NCBI GenBank assembly: GCA_020633055.1
Contig: JACKEJ010000009.1
Location: 124,001-188,000, forward strand
DNA from: Sandaracinaceae bacterium
GTDB lineage: Bacteria; Myxococcota_A; Polyangia; Polyangiales; Houyiibacteriaceae
Reading direction: 5' to 3'
DNA length: 64,000 bases
In this document: positions 53,651 to 62,890 of the stretch, in pieces
Position numbering within the stretch: position 1 is the stretch's first letter
Layout of the letters: each line of letters starts with the position of its first letter
Program-made: the position numbers and the translations under genes
The notes under the pieces: model-generated
The model's database searches: none
What the model was told of the DNA's origin: nothing
What the model saw: the letters and a program-made list of their open reading frames with translations, nothing else

Positions 53651-56600
53651 ATGATCAACGTTGAATGCCCCTCTTGTTCGGCTCCCTATGAGCTCGACGA
53701 GCGTCGCTTACCCGCAGGCGGGATGAACATGCGTTGCCCGAAGTGTGGCGAGTCCTTCCGCGTCAGCAAGGACGGTGCCTCGGCAGCGGGGGCCGCCGCA
53801 AAGCCCCCGCCGTCCCCCGTGAAGCCGCCGCCGGTGGCGCCCCCGCCCGTCAAGCCACCGCCCCCACCCGCACCGCGTCCACGTATCGCGCCCGCGTTCG
53901 ACGCCGCCGACCTGCCTGCGCCGAAGCGTGCCCCTGCTGGTGACGACCTGGGCCTCGACTTGCCAGCGCCCAAGCGTCCGGCGCCAGCGGCAAGTCCGAT
54001 GGACGACTTGGGCCTCGACCTGCCCGCGCCAAAAGCATGCCGCGGCCGGTGACCCGGTTGACCTGCCGGCTCTGAAGCGCGGTGGGGCGCTGCTGGCCGG
54101 AGACGAGCTGGCTGACCTGCCGGCCCTGAGGGCTCCCTGTAGCGGCGACGCTGGTTGACCTGCCTGCGCCGAAGCGGGCGAAGCGCCGCAGCCGACGACT
54201 CGGGTTGACCTGCCGGCGCCGAAGCGTGCGAGTGCCGCGGCCGACGACCTCGGGTTGGACCTGCCGGCGCTGAAGCGTGCGAGTGCCGCGGCCGACGACT
54301 CGGGTTGACCTGCGCCGGCGCCAAAGACGGCCGCGTCGCCTGTTGGAGACGAGCTGGGCCTGGATCTGCCCGCGCCGAGAGGTTCGGCGTCGGCCGATGC
54401 GGGCCTCGACCTCCCGGCCCCGAAGAGTGGCAGTGGAGGTTTGGATCTGGACCTGCCGGCGCCACGAGCGAAGGGTGGAGGGTTGGACCTGGATCTGCCG
54501 GCGCCACGTGCGAAGGGTGGTGGCGGGCTGGATCTGGACCTGCCCGCGCCTCGCGCGCAGGGTGGTGGCGGGCTGGATCTGGACCTGCCTGCGCCGCGCG
54601 CGAAGGGTGGTGGCGGGCTGGATCTGGACCTGCCGGCGCCGCGCTCGCCGAACGCCGACCTACCGGCGCCGCGCGCACCCCATGCGGACCTGCCTGCGCC
54701 CGCAGGGGACCTGCCCGCACCGCGCAGGCCGCAGCGCAAGACACCGTTCGACACCTTCGATTCGGACCCCGCCCCTGGTGAGCTCCCGCGTCCCAACGTC
54801 GCGGCGGCGGCGGCCATGCCCGACTTTGGCGAGCTCGACCTGGGGGCAGCCTCTGCGGGCTTCGACAGCGCGCCGCCGGCGACCGCCGCCGACCCAGGCG
54901 GCTATGGCATGGGCGACCTGGACCTCGGTCCGCCTCCGGCGCCGCGCGTCCCAGCGGCGCTCAACTTCGGCGTGGACGAGTCCGCTCCAGCGGGGCGCGC
55001 GCAGGCGCGCGACGACATGGACGACATGGACGACCTCGACGAGCTCGCCCTGCCGTCCCCGAGGAGCCGTGGCTCCGCCCCGGGCGCGGAGGCCAGCGTC
55101 GGCGGGCTGGGCTACGGTGACGTCGACCTGGGCGGTGACGACGATGGGGCAGGGCTCGAGTTCGACGGGCTCGCGCTGGACGAGGAGGGCTTCGAGGGTG
55201 AGTCGGGCGCGGCGCGCGATGCGCTGATCGCCGCGGCCCGCGAACGCAAGCGCGCTCAACAGGCCGAGCCTGCGGCCGAGGCGCCCCCGTCCAAGCGTGG
55301 CTACAAGATCCTGGCCGGTCTGGCCGTCCTCTTGGTGCTGATCGCTGGCGTCGGCGCGGCGCTCTCGCAGACGAAGTATGGTCTCTTCGGCATCTACGCC
55401 ATCGAGGCCTACCTGCCCGAGGCTGGCGATCCGGCCCGCGTTCGGGAGACGATCCAAGAGGCGGAGCGGCAGGCCGCCGACGACACCTACAGCGGCGCGC
55501 GCGCGTCCTTGCGTACTCTGGGCGCGTATCGCCGCACGGCAGGCCTGAACCGTGAGCTCATGACCCGCAGCTTGCTGCACGAGGCGCTGTTCGTCGTACG
55601 GTACGGCAACATCGGGAACGCGGCGTCGCGCGCCAACTCCATCGCTACCCGCCTGGAGCAGCGTGGCAACGACGCACCAGGCATCGAGCTGGCGCTCGCG
55701 GCGAATCAGCTCCGCAACGGTGCCTTCTCGGCTGCCCGCGAGCGCGCGGCGAACGCGGCGCAGGTGAATCCGGCGGATCCGTACCCCGAGCTCGTCGCAG
55801 GTGAGGCCGCGTTGATGCAGGACGACGCCGCCGAAGCAGCCGCGGCGTTCCGCCGCGCGCTCGAAAAGAGCGGCGGGGCGCGGGCTCAGTGGGGCTTGGC
55901 GCGCGCGCTGCTCGCGGCCGGAGACCCAGCGGCCGCAGACGCCGTCAGCGCCACGCTGGCGCTCAGCCCGCGTCACGTGGAAGCACGCATCGCGCGTGCG
56001 CGGCACCTCGCCGCCCACGACGACTGGGAGGGTGCGGTCGCCCTCGCGCGAGAAGCAGCCGGGCTCGTGCCCATCGACGGTACGCGTCTCGTGGCACCGG
56101 CCCGCATCCGGGCCAACGCGCTCACGCTGCTCGGTCGCCTGCACCTCGCGCGTGGGCAGCGTTCGAAGGGGCGGGAGATGTTCGAGTTTGCCATCGCGGC
56201 GTCGCCGGACGACGTCGAGGCACTCGTCGGCGCAGGCAACTGCCTGTTGCAGGAGGGGCGCGCTCGCGACGCCCTGACCCGCTACCAGACGCTGCTCGAC
56301 GCGTCCATCCCAGCAGAGGAGATCCCCACCCCGCCCGACGGCGCGCGCCCCTACATGGACCAGGCGCACCTCGGCGCGGCCCAGGCGCTCCTGGCCGTGG
56401 AGCGACCGCAGGACGCGCGGGGTCACTTGATGGGCCTGCTCGCAGAAGCCCCGGAAGACCCCGAGGTCTTGCTCTGGTTGGGCCGCGTGGCGCTGGCGAC
56501 CTCGGGTCGCGACGAGGCGATCGAGCGCTTCCGCGAGGTCGTGCGTTTGGCCCCCGAGCGCTACGACGGCTACATGGCGCTCGCGCAGCTCTACTTCGAC

Positions 56601-57761
56601 ATGGACCGGGCGGACGACGCGGCGGCGGTGTTGGCGAACGCCTCCGAGCACGTCCCCATGACGGCGGACGTGCGCCGTCTGCGTGGCAGCTCCCAGGTGC
56701 GCCTCGGGAACCTCACCCAGGCCGTCGAGGAGTTCGAGGCGGCTATCGCGCTGGACGAGCACGACCTCGACTCGAGGTTCCAGCTCGGCATCACGCTGCG
56801 TCGCCTCGGCCGCCTCGCCGCAGCCGATGCGGCGTTCGAAGGGGTCGCGCAGCGCGACTCGAGCTACTCGGGTCTCGCGCTCGAGCGGGGACGCGTGTTC
56901 GAGGATCGCCACATGCCCGAGCGTGCGGTCGCCAGCTACGCGCGCGCGCTCGAGGAGTCGCCCGACGACCTGGATCTGAAGCTGCGGCTGGGGGCCGCGC
57001 GCGCCGCGGCGGGCCAGCTCGACGAGGCCGAGACGATCCTACGGGAGGTGCTGGCCGAGCGCCCTCTCTCGGCCGAGACGCTCCACTTCCTGGGGCGCGT
57101 CGAGTTCGCTCGCGGCCGCCTGGAAGAGGCTTCGCAGCTGTTTGGGCAGGCGGTCACCAACGACCCCTCGATCGCGGTGTTCCATGCCTACCGCGGTTGG
57201 GCGGCGCTGCTGCAAAACGAGCTCGCCACGGCCAGCCAGTCGGCGGACGCGGCCCTCGCGCGCGAGGCTACGTTGCCCTTGGCGCTCTGGCTGCGGGGCG
57301 ACCTGCGCGTGCGGACGGGCCGCGCGCGCGAGGGGTTGGTCGACCTCATCGCCGCTGTCACGGCCGACCCGGACATGTTGGACGCGTGGGCCTCGATGGG
57401 TCACGGCTACGACGAGCTGGGGGACGCACGCCAGGCCATCATCGCCTACCAGCGCGCCGTGGAAGGGCGCCCGCGTCAGGGGGAGTGGTGGTATCGCCTG
57501 GGCCGCCTCCAGATCGACCACGGCGACAGGCGGGCCGGTGCCACCTCGCTCGCGCGCGCGACCGTCATCGGTGATGAGACCACCCCGCTGCCCACGTGGC
57601 TCCCGGCAGCTTGGCGCACGCGGGCCGAGGCGCACCGCGCTCTCGGCGAGCGCGGACCCGCCGTGCAGAGCTTCCGTCGCTACCTGGACCTCATGCCCAA
57701 CGGGGCCCCCGACCGCCGCGAGATCGAGCGCGCGCTGCTGGATCTCGGGGCTGCGCCTTAG
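53651..57761 (+). CDS. Zinc-ribbon, DLPAP-repeat, transmembrane, TPR-repeat protein (frame broken in the repeat region)
   Basis: The start ATG 53651 encodes an MJ0042-type zinc ribbon (CPSC...CPKCG, residues 6-36), a Pro-rich segment, then DLPAPK repeats. The frame breaks at about 54043 and resumes as one continuous frame from 54441 to the stop at 57761. Beyond the repeats come an acidic region, a membrane span (GYKILAGLAVLLVLIAGVGA, near 55309-55368) and ~700 residues with about 15 TPR-like helix pairs. Between 54040 and 54440 the DDLGLDLPAP unit occurs intact once but as GACTCGGGTTGACC (for GACCTCGGGTTGGACC) twice, i.e. one C and one G missing each time. A single gene with consensus errors is likely. 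The fold resembles myxobacterial gliding or secretion scaffolds. Confidence 0.75.
54440..54646 (+). repeat. Tandem 42-45-bp repeats encoding LDLDLPAPRAKGGGG units
   Basis: About five in-frame copies of a 14-15-residue unit follow each other, with more degenerate DLPAP copies on both sides (53910-54720). GC-rich repeats of this kind are prone to copy-number change and to assembly error. Confidence 0.85.
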
Positions 57762-57832
57762 CAGCCCGCCGCGTGGCGTGGACGCGCGCGAGCACTCCAC
57801 CCAACAGTCCAGCGGCGGTCGGTCTGGCGTGT

Positions 57833-59182
57833 TCAGCTCGCGCGGCTCATGAGCTTGCGCAGCTCACGGCGCGCGTCGGTCAGCACCGTCGCTTCGTCCA
57901 GAGAGCGCAGCTCACCGCGCTCCACCAGCACACGACCGTCGACCATCACGTGTCGCACGTCGCTCGCCTGCGCCGCGTAGACCAGTCGTGAGAGCGCGTC
58001 ACCGCCAGGTTCGTGGTGCAGGGCGCTGATGTGCACCACCGTGATGTCGGCGCGCTTGCCGATCTCGAGCGTGCCCACGTCGCCGTCGAGGCCGAGCGCC
58101 CGCGCGCCGTCGATCGTGGCGAGCCGTAGTGCATCGGCCGCAGAGGTCGCGAGCGCGTCCCGCTCGCGTGCGCACGACAGCAACGCGGCTTGCCGCATCT
58201 CCGTGAAGACGTCCAGGCGGTTGTTGCAGGGGGCACCGTCCGCTCCCAACGCGACGGCGAGCCCGTGCTCTCGGAACGCGCGGAGTGGCGCGATGCCGCT
58301 CCCCAGCTTCATGTTCGCGCTCGGGCAATGCACCACGCGGGTGCCTGCGCGTGCCAGCCGCTTGATCTCTACGGGACGCAGCTGGACGCCATGCGCCAGG
58401 AGCGCCCGCGGTCCGGTGATGCCGTGCGCCGCGAGCGCGTCGATGTCGTCCCTCCCGAGTCGTCGGCGTACCTCCGCGCGCTCCTCGGCGTGCTCCGCAG
58501 CGTGCGTGTGCATGAGCGTGGGCATCGACGGGGCGCTCGTCGTGGCGCGCTCACTCACCCCACGTAGCAGCGCCTCCGAGCACGAGAGCACGAAGCGAGG
58601 GGCGTACGCGTACCGCAGGCGTCCATCCGCCGCACCATGCCAGGCGTCGCGCAGCGCGTCGCTCGCGCGCAGGCTGTCGCGCAGGGTCTCGCGCAGCCCT
58701 GCGGGCACACCACGCCCGCGGTCCATCATCGCCTTGCCCGAGAAAGCCCGCAGGCCGCTCGCCAGGAGCGCCTCGAAGACTTGCTCGTGGTGGTGGACGC
58801 TCCCCATGTCGAGCACCGTCGTGGTCCCCGAGCGCAACAACTCGGCCGCCCCGAGCTGCGCGCTCGCCCGCGTGCTGCGCGCGTCGTGCGCGGCCTCGAA
58901 CGGCCAGATGCGCCGCTGCAGCCACGGGAGCAGAGGGAGTCCGTCCGCCGTGCCACGGAAGAGGGTCTGGCAAAGGTGGACGTGGGCCTGCACGAACCCT
59001 GGGATGACGACGCAACCTTCGGCCGGGAGCACCCGCGCCGGTGGGCCGCGACGCGCTGCGCGGCCCATCGCGATGATGCGCGCGCCGCGCACGCGGAGAT
59101 CGGCGCGCACCTCGCGGGTGTCGTGGACCGGGCAGAGCGTCAGCACGGTGCCGCCACGGATGACCGTATCCAGCTCGCTCAC
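57833..59182 (-). CDS. Amidohydrolase of the TRZ/ATZ (MtaD/deaminase) type
   Basis: A 449-residue metal-dependent deaminase from GTG 59182, whose start overlaps the cytidine deaminase stop. The N-terminal composite beta domain is followed by a TIM barrel with metal ligands HVHLC (His pair, in AHVHLCQTLFRG, residues ~68-79), HTHAAEH (~229), HGVQL (~266) and the acid residue in GADGAPCNN (~325-333). The C-terminus returns to the beta domain with IGKRADITVV. Related enzymes deaminate S-adenosylhomocysteine, methylthioadenosine, guanine or triazines. Its company (PNP and Cdd) favours a purine or nucleoside substrate. Confidence 0.85.
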   Translation of the reverse strand: MSELDTVIRGGTVLTLCPVHDTREVRADLRVRGARIIAMGRAARRGPPARVLPAEGCVVIPGFVQAHVHLCQTLFRGTADGLPLLPWLQRRIWPFEAAHDARSTRASAQLGAAELLRSGTTTVLDMGSVHHHEQVFEALLASGLRAFSGKAMMDRGRGVPAGLRETLRDSLRASDALRDAWHGAADGRLRYAYAPRFVLSCSEALLRGVSERATTSAPSMPTLMHTHAAEHAEERAEVRRRLGRDDIDALAAHGITGPRALLAHGVQLRPVEIKRLARAGTRVVHCPSANMKLGSGIAPLRAFREHGLAVALGADGAPCNNRLDVFTEMRQAALLSCARERDALATSAADALRLATIDGARALGLDGDVGTLEIGKRADITVVHISALHHEPGGDALSRLVYAAQASDVRHVMVDGRVLVERGELRSLDEATVLTDARRELRKLMSRAS

Positions 59183-59592
59183 GGCAGCCGCTCGGCGTCG
59201 AAGGCGAGGGGCAGCAGCGAGGGCACGTCGCTGTCCAGGCGCGCACCGCCGACGGTCTCGCAGCGCACGGGGATGCTCGGCGCGAGCTCGGCCAGCACCT
59301 GGCGGCACATCCCACAGGGGGTCCCAGGGCGGTCGCCATCCGTCATGACCAAGATCGCGCGGAACGAGCGCACCCCGTCTGCGATGGCGCGCGCGAACGC
59401 GCTCCGCTCGGCGCACAGGCACAGCCCATAGCTCGCGTTCTCCACGTTGGCGCCTCGATGAACGTGTCCGTCGGCGTCCAGCAGCGCGGCCCCCACCAGG
59501 TACTGCGAGTAGGGCGCGTAGGCGTGGGCGCGTGCCGCCAGCGCGGCTTCGCGCAGCGCGGCCCATGGGATGTCGGTGTCCAGCGTTGTCAT
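59179..59592 (-). CDS. cdd: Cytidine deaminase
   Basis: A 137-residue tetrameric-type enzyme from ATG 59592, which overlaps the PNP stop (ATGA). Zinc motifs are CAERSAF (C with the catalytic Glu) and PCGMCRQVL, and GANVENASYGLCLCAE fits the cytidine-binding loop. It deaminates cytidine or deoxycytidine to uridine forms. It is the middle gene of a three-gene nucleoside salvage operon with 4-base overlaps at both ends. Confidence 0.95.
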   Translation of the reverse strand: MTTLDTDIPWAALREAALAARAHAYAPYSQYLVGAALLDADGHVHRGANVENASYGLCLCAERSAFARAIADGVRSFRAILVMTDGDRPGTPCGMCRQVLAELAPSIPVRCETVGGARLDSDVPSLLPLAFDAERLP

Positions 59593-60452
59593 GGCGCCTC
59601 CATGCCCGACACGATAGCGCGCACGAGCGCCTCGAAGCTCGCGTGGGCGCGGCGCGCGACTCGTTCGACATCGGCGTGGTCGAGGGCCTCTTCCCCCAGG
59701 CCCGCGGCTGCGTTCGTGATGCACGAGAGCCCCAGCACGCGCAGCCCGCAGTGCCGCGCGGCGATGACCTCGAGCACGGTGCTCATGCCGACGGCGTCGC
59801 CTCCCAGCGCGCGGAGCATGCGCACCTCGGCTGGCGTCTCGTACTGTGGCCCCAGCACGCCCGCGTAGATGCCCTCCGGCAAGCCGATCGCCAGGCCCTG
59901 GGCGGCGCGCCGTGCCAGGTCGCGCAGCGCGGGGTCATAGGCTGCGCTCATGTCCGGGAACCGCGGACCGAGCGCGTCGTCGTTGCGTCCGAGCAGCGGT
60001 GTCCGCGCGGTCAGGTTCAGCTGGTCCGTGATGAGCATCAGGTCACCGGGGCGCAGGTCCTCGCGCACGCCGCCCGCGGCGTTGGTCACCAGCAGCGTGT
60101 GCGCGCCGAGCCCTCGCATCAACCGCACGCCGAGCGCCACGGTGCTGGGGGAGTGCCCCTCGTAGAGGTGGACGCGGCCTTGCATGGCCACACAGGCGCG
60201 GCCCTCGAAGTGGCCCAGGACGAGACGTCCACGATGTCCCACGACCGTCGAGGTCGGCATCCCCGGGAGCTCGTCGTACGGGATGGCCACGGCCTCCGAG
60301 AACCCGTCGGCGAGCCCCCCTAGTCCCGAGCCCAGCACGAGGGCGATCTCGGGCTCCAGGTGGCGGGCGGCGGCGCGCACGCGGGCGATGCACGGTGCCA
60401 GCGTTGGCGTGGCGTCCGTTCCGATTGGGGAGGCGTCGATGGCGTCTGTCAC
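59589..60452 (-). CDS. punA: Purine-nucleoside phosphorylase (PunA/trimeric type)
   Basis: A 287-residue protein from GTG 60452. Phosphate-binding GSGLGGLAD (~40-48), MQGRVHLYEGHS (~97-108), TNAAGGVRED (~129), GPQYETPAEVRMLR (~199-212), MSTVLEVIAARHCG and CITNAAAG match the trimeric PNP family. It cleaves purine nucleosides with phosphate to base plus (deoxy)ribose-1-phosphate. No clear Shine-Dalgarno is seen before the GTG. It leads the PNP-cdd-amidohydrolase operon. Confidence 0.93.
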   Translation of the reverse strand: MTDAIDASPIGTDATPTLAPCIARVRAAARHLEPEIALVLGSGLGGLADGFSEAVAIPYDELPGMPTSTVVGHRGRLVLGHFEGRACVAMQGRVHLYEGHSPSTVALGVRLMRGLGAHTLLVTNAAGGVREDLRPGDLMLITDQLNLTARTPLLGRNDDALGPRFPDMSAAYDPALRDLARRAAQGLAIGLPEGIYAGVLGPQYETPAEVRMLRALGGDAVGMSTVLEVIAARHCGLRVLGLSCITNAAAGLGEEALDHADVERVARRAHASFEALVRAIVSGMEAP

Positions 60453-60503
60453 GCGAGAAGGAGACGCTGAGGTGGGCGACGTGGTCAACCACCAGTTCGC
60501 GGG

Positions 60504-61283
60504 ATGAATCCGGGCGGTTCCCGTCGTAGAGTGGGCGCCGTGTCCACGACCTCGCGCGCGAACTCTCCCCTCCGCTGTGTCCGTCGCTGCGTCCGTGTCG
60601 GCGTCGCGGGCTTGGCGCTCGGCGTGATGTCGGTCGGCATCGCGTCGACCCCAGGCTGCGGCCGCCGCGCACGGGGAGAGCAGGAGAGCACGTCGGGCGC
60701 GGAGGTGGCACCGGTCGAGGTCGCCCCGCGCGTGTTGAGTGGAGCGCTCGCCATCGACCCGGAACAGGCAACGAGGGTCCACGTTCTCGACGAGGTCGAG
60801 GCCCTGTGCGTCGCAAACAGCAACGAGCTGTGCAACGCCATCGACGAAGACTGCGACGGTCGCATCGACGAGCACGCTTGTCCCTACGAGGCAGGGGCCG
60901 TCCAGATCACCATGACCTGGAACAACGGGTCGGACATCGACCTCTTCGTGCGCGAGCCCGACGGTGACGTGCTGAGCCACCAGCGGGACCGGTCGGCGCG
61001 CGGCGGGCGCTTCGACTACGCCGGGCGCGGGCAGTGCGACTCGGCGCTCGAGTATCCGCGCATCGAGAATGTCTTCTGGCCGCTCGACAGCGCACCGGCG
61101 GGCGAGTACGAGCTCCTCCTGCATCGCTGGGGGGACTGCCTGGACCGCGCGACGGAGACGCAGGAGGCGGTGACCGTGCTGGTCTCGATCTCGGTCGGTG
61201 GACGTAGGCTGGGCACGCTGCGCGTGCTGCTCGGCCCCCAGGAACGCTTCGACGGAATCCGGTTTCGGGTGAACGCGCCGTGA
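60504..61283 (+). CDS. Secreted protein with a DEDCDG metal-binding-like motif and a YfaP-like beta domain
   Basis: A 259-residue protein; ATG 60504 is used, GTG 60540 being an alternative. The signal region VGVAGLALGVMSVGIASTPGC may be a lipoprotein signal. Residues ~105-125 contain CNAIDEDCDGRIDEHAC, the putative metal-binding repeat of many myxobacterial surface proteins. The rest (ITMTWNNGSDIDLFVREPDG through GEYELLLHRWGDCL) resembles the YfaP/DUF2135-type beta sandwich. A surface or periplasmic location is likely; function unknown. The stop overlaps the GTG of the glycosyltransferase-like gene. Confidence 0.65.
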   Translation: MNPGGSRRRVGAVSTTSRANSPLRCVRRCVRVGVAGLALGVMSVGIASTPGCGRRARGEQESTSGAEVAPVEVAPRVLSGALAIDPEQATRVHVLDEVEALCVANSNELCNAIDEDCDGRIDEHACPYEAGAVQITMTWNNGSDIDLFVREPDGDVLSHQRDRSARGGRFDYAGRGQCDSALEYPRIENVFWPLDSAPAGEYELLLHRWGDCLDRATETQEAVTVLVSISVGGRRLGTLRVLLGPQERFDGIRFRVNAP

Positions 61284-62815
61284 GCCACCGGGCGTGGTGG
61301 AGCACCGCGCTGGTCTATCTCGGCTGCTGGGTGGGCGTGGGATACGGCGCCGTGCTCCAAGGCCGTCCTTCCACCATGGCGCTCGGCGTCGCGCTCGCCT
61401 TCGTCCCGTACGCATGGTTTCTCCATCGCTTCCCGGTCGCGGAATCCGGGCCGTCCGGGGGTCTGCCCCCGCTGCTCGGTCGCTGGGCGAGGAGGCCGGC
61501 GCGGCTGGCGTGCGCGCTCGGTGTCGTCCTGCTCACCCTCCCTCCCCTCCTCAGCGATGATCTGTACCGCTACGTCTGGGACGGTCGCGTGCTGGCCGCC
61601 GGGTTGGACCCGTACGCGCATGCGCCGGAGGCCGCGGCGCTCGCTCCCCTGCGCGACGCGTGCTTCTGGCTCATCAACCACGCCGAGCTGCCCACGATCT
61701 ACCCTCCCGTCGCGGTGCTCGCCTTCGCTTGCGTGGCCTGGCTGGGGCCCCTCGGCCCGAAGCTGCTGGCGCTCCTCGGCCTCGTCCTCCTGGTGCGCGC
61801 CGCGCCCACGCTCGTGCCGCCCGCGCAGCGGGAGCGCGTCGCGTTCGCGGTGGCCACGAACCCGCTCTTGCTCGCGGAGGGGCCACTGCACGGCCACGTC
61901 GACGTGCTGGCGGCTGGCTGTGTCGTCATTGCGCTCTCGTCGCTCGGAGAGCTCGCCGAGAGACCACGGGGCGCCCCCCAGCGGCGCCACCTGCTGGAGC
62001 TCGATCGCCGGCGCGCCCTCCGAGTCTGGCTGTTCGCGTCGCTCGCGACCGGCCTCAAGCTGGTGGGATTGTTGCTCGTGCCCGTGATCCTCGCGAGCCG
62101 CGCGCGCAACGTGCGGCTCGCCCTCGCCGTGGCTGCGACGGGCGCGCTGTTGCTGGTGCCCGTCGCCCACGCGGGGCACGCCGACCGCGATGGCCACAGC
62201 GGCTTGAGCCACTACGCCCGCCGTTGGCAGGGCAACGATGGTCTCTATGGGGCGCTCGAGACCGCCATCGCCGGCCGGCTGGTCGAGCACTACGGGCTGC
62301 GCTGGGGGAAGCTCGATCTCGACCCGCCGCCATCCGCGCTCGTCGTCCTCGAGCGGCTCGGTGTCGACGTCCGCGAGGGTCTGGTGGGGCCGAAGAAGGA
62401 GCCGCCGCCCCGTGAACTCCTCGAGCCACGAGTGCTCGCGCGACCCCTGGCGCGCGCCACGGTCGCCCTGTTGGGTCTGATCTTGGCCTTGAGTTCGCTC
62501 ACGTTCCGTGCCCCGCCCGCGTTGGCGCTGCGTCGACTGGTGCTCGCGGCCCTGTTGCTCGCTCCCCAGCTGCACCCGTGGTACCTCGCGCTCCTCGTGC
62601 CGCTGGAGTTCGTCACCATGCGCGCCGCGGGCCTGGGCTTCGCGGCTGCGGCGTACGTCGCCTATGCGCCGCACGATGCGTGGCTCGAGGGTCGCGTCTG
62701 GCACGTCGACCCCGCCGCGCCGGCCGCCCTGCACGTGTACGTGTGGGCGCTGATCGTCGTCGAGCTGGTTCAGCACGTGCGCGTGCGTCGTCGCCCGCGC
62801 TTGCACGAACGTTGA
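61280..62815 (+). CDS. Polytopic GT-C-type (GT87/DUF2029-like) glycosyltransferase
   Basis: A 511-residue membrane protein from GTG 61280, coupled to the upstream stop. About 10 hydrophobic segments are visible. After the second, LSDDLYRYVWDGRVLAAGLD matches the acidic first loop of polyprenol-phosphate-dependent mannosyltransferases, and LHGHVDVLA, GLKLVGLLLVPV and QLHPWYLALLVPL are further family motifs. It probably transfers a sugar from a lipid-linked donor on the outer face of the inner membrane. Acceptor unknown. The partner gene upstream encodes a secreted protein, which could be a substrate, but this is conjecture. Confidence 0.75.
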   Translation: MSHRAWWSTALVYLGCWVGVGYGAVLQGRPSTMALGVALAFVPYAWFLHRFPVAESGPSGGLPPLLGRWARRPARLACALGVVLLTLPPLLSDDLYRYVWDGRVLAAGLDPYAHAPEAAALAPLRDACFWLINHAELPTIYPPVAVLAFACVAWLGPLGPKLLALLGLVLLVRAAPTLVPPAQRERVAFAVATNPLLLAEGPLHGHVDVLAAGCVVIALSSLGELAERPRGAPQRRHLLELDRRRALRVWLFASLATGLKLVGLLLVPVILASRARNVRLALAVAATGALLLVPVAHAGHADRDGHSGLSHYARRWQGNDGLYGALETAIAGRLVEHYGLRWGKLDLDPPPSALVVLERLGVDVREGLVGPKKEPPPRELLEPRVLARPLARATVALLGLILALSSLTFRAPPALALRRLVLAALLLAPQLHPWYLALLVPLEFVTMRAAGLGFAAAAYVAYAPHDAWLEGRVWHVDPAAPAALHVYVWALIVVELVQHVRVRRRPRLHER

Positions 62816-62890
62816 CGCCTTCGCGCGCGCTCCCGTAAATTTGCCGCAGATATCGCGGGCGCCGCCGTGGCGCCCGAGACAGGACCCCGC

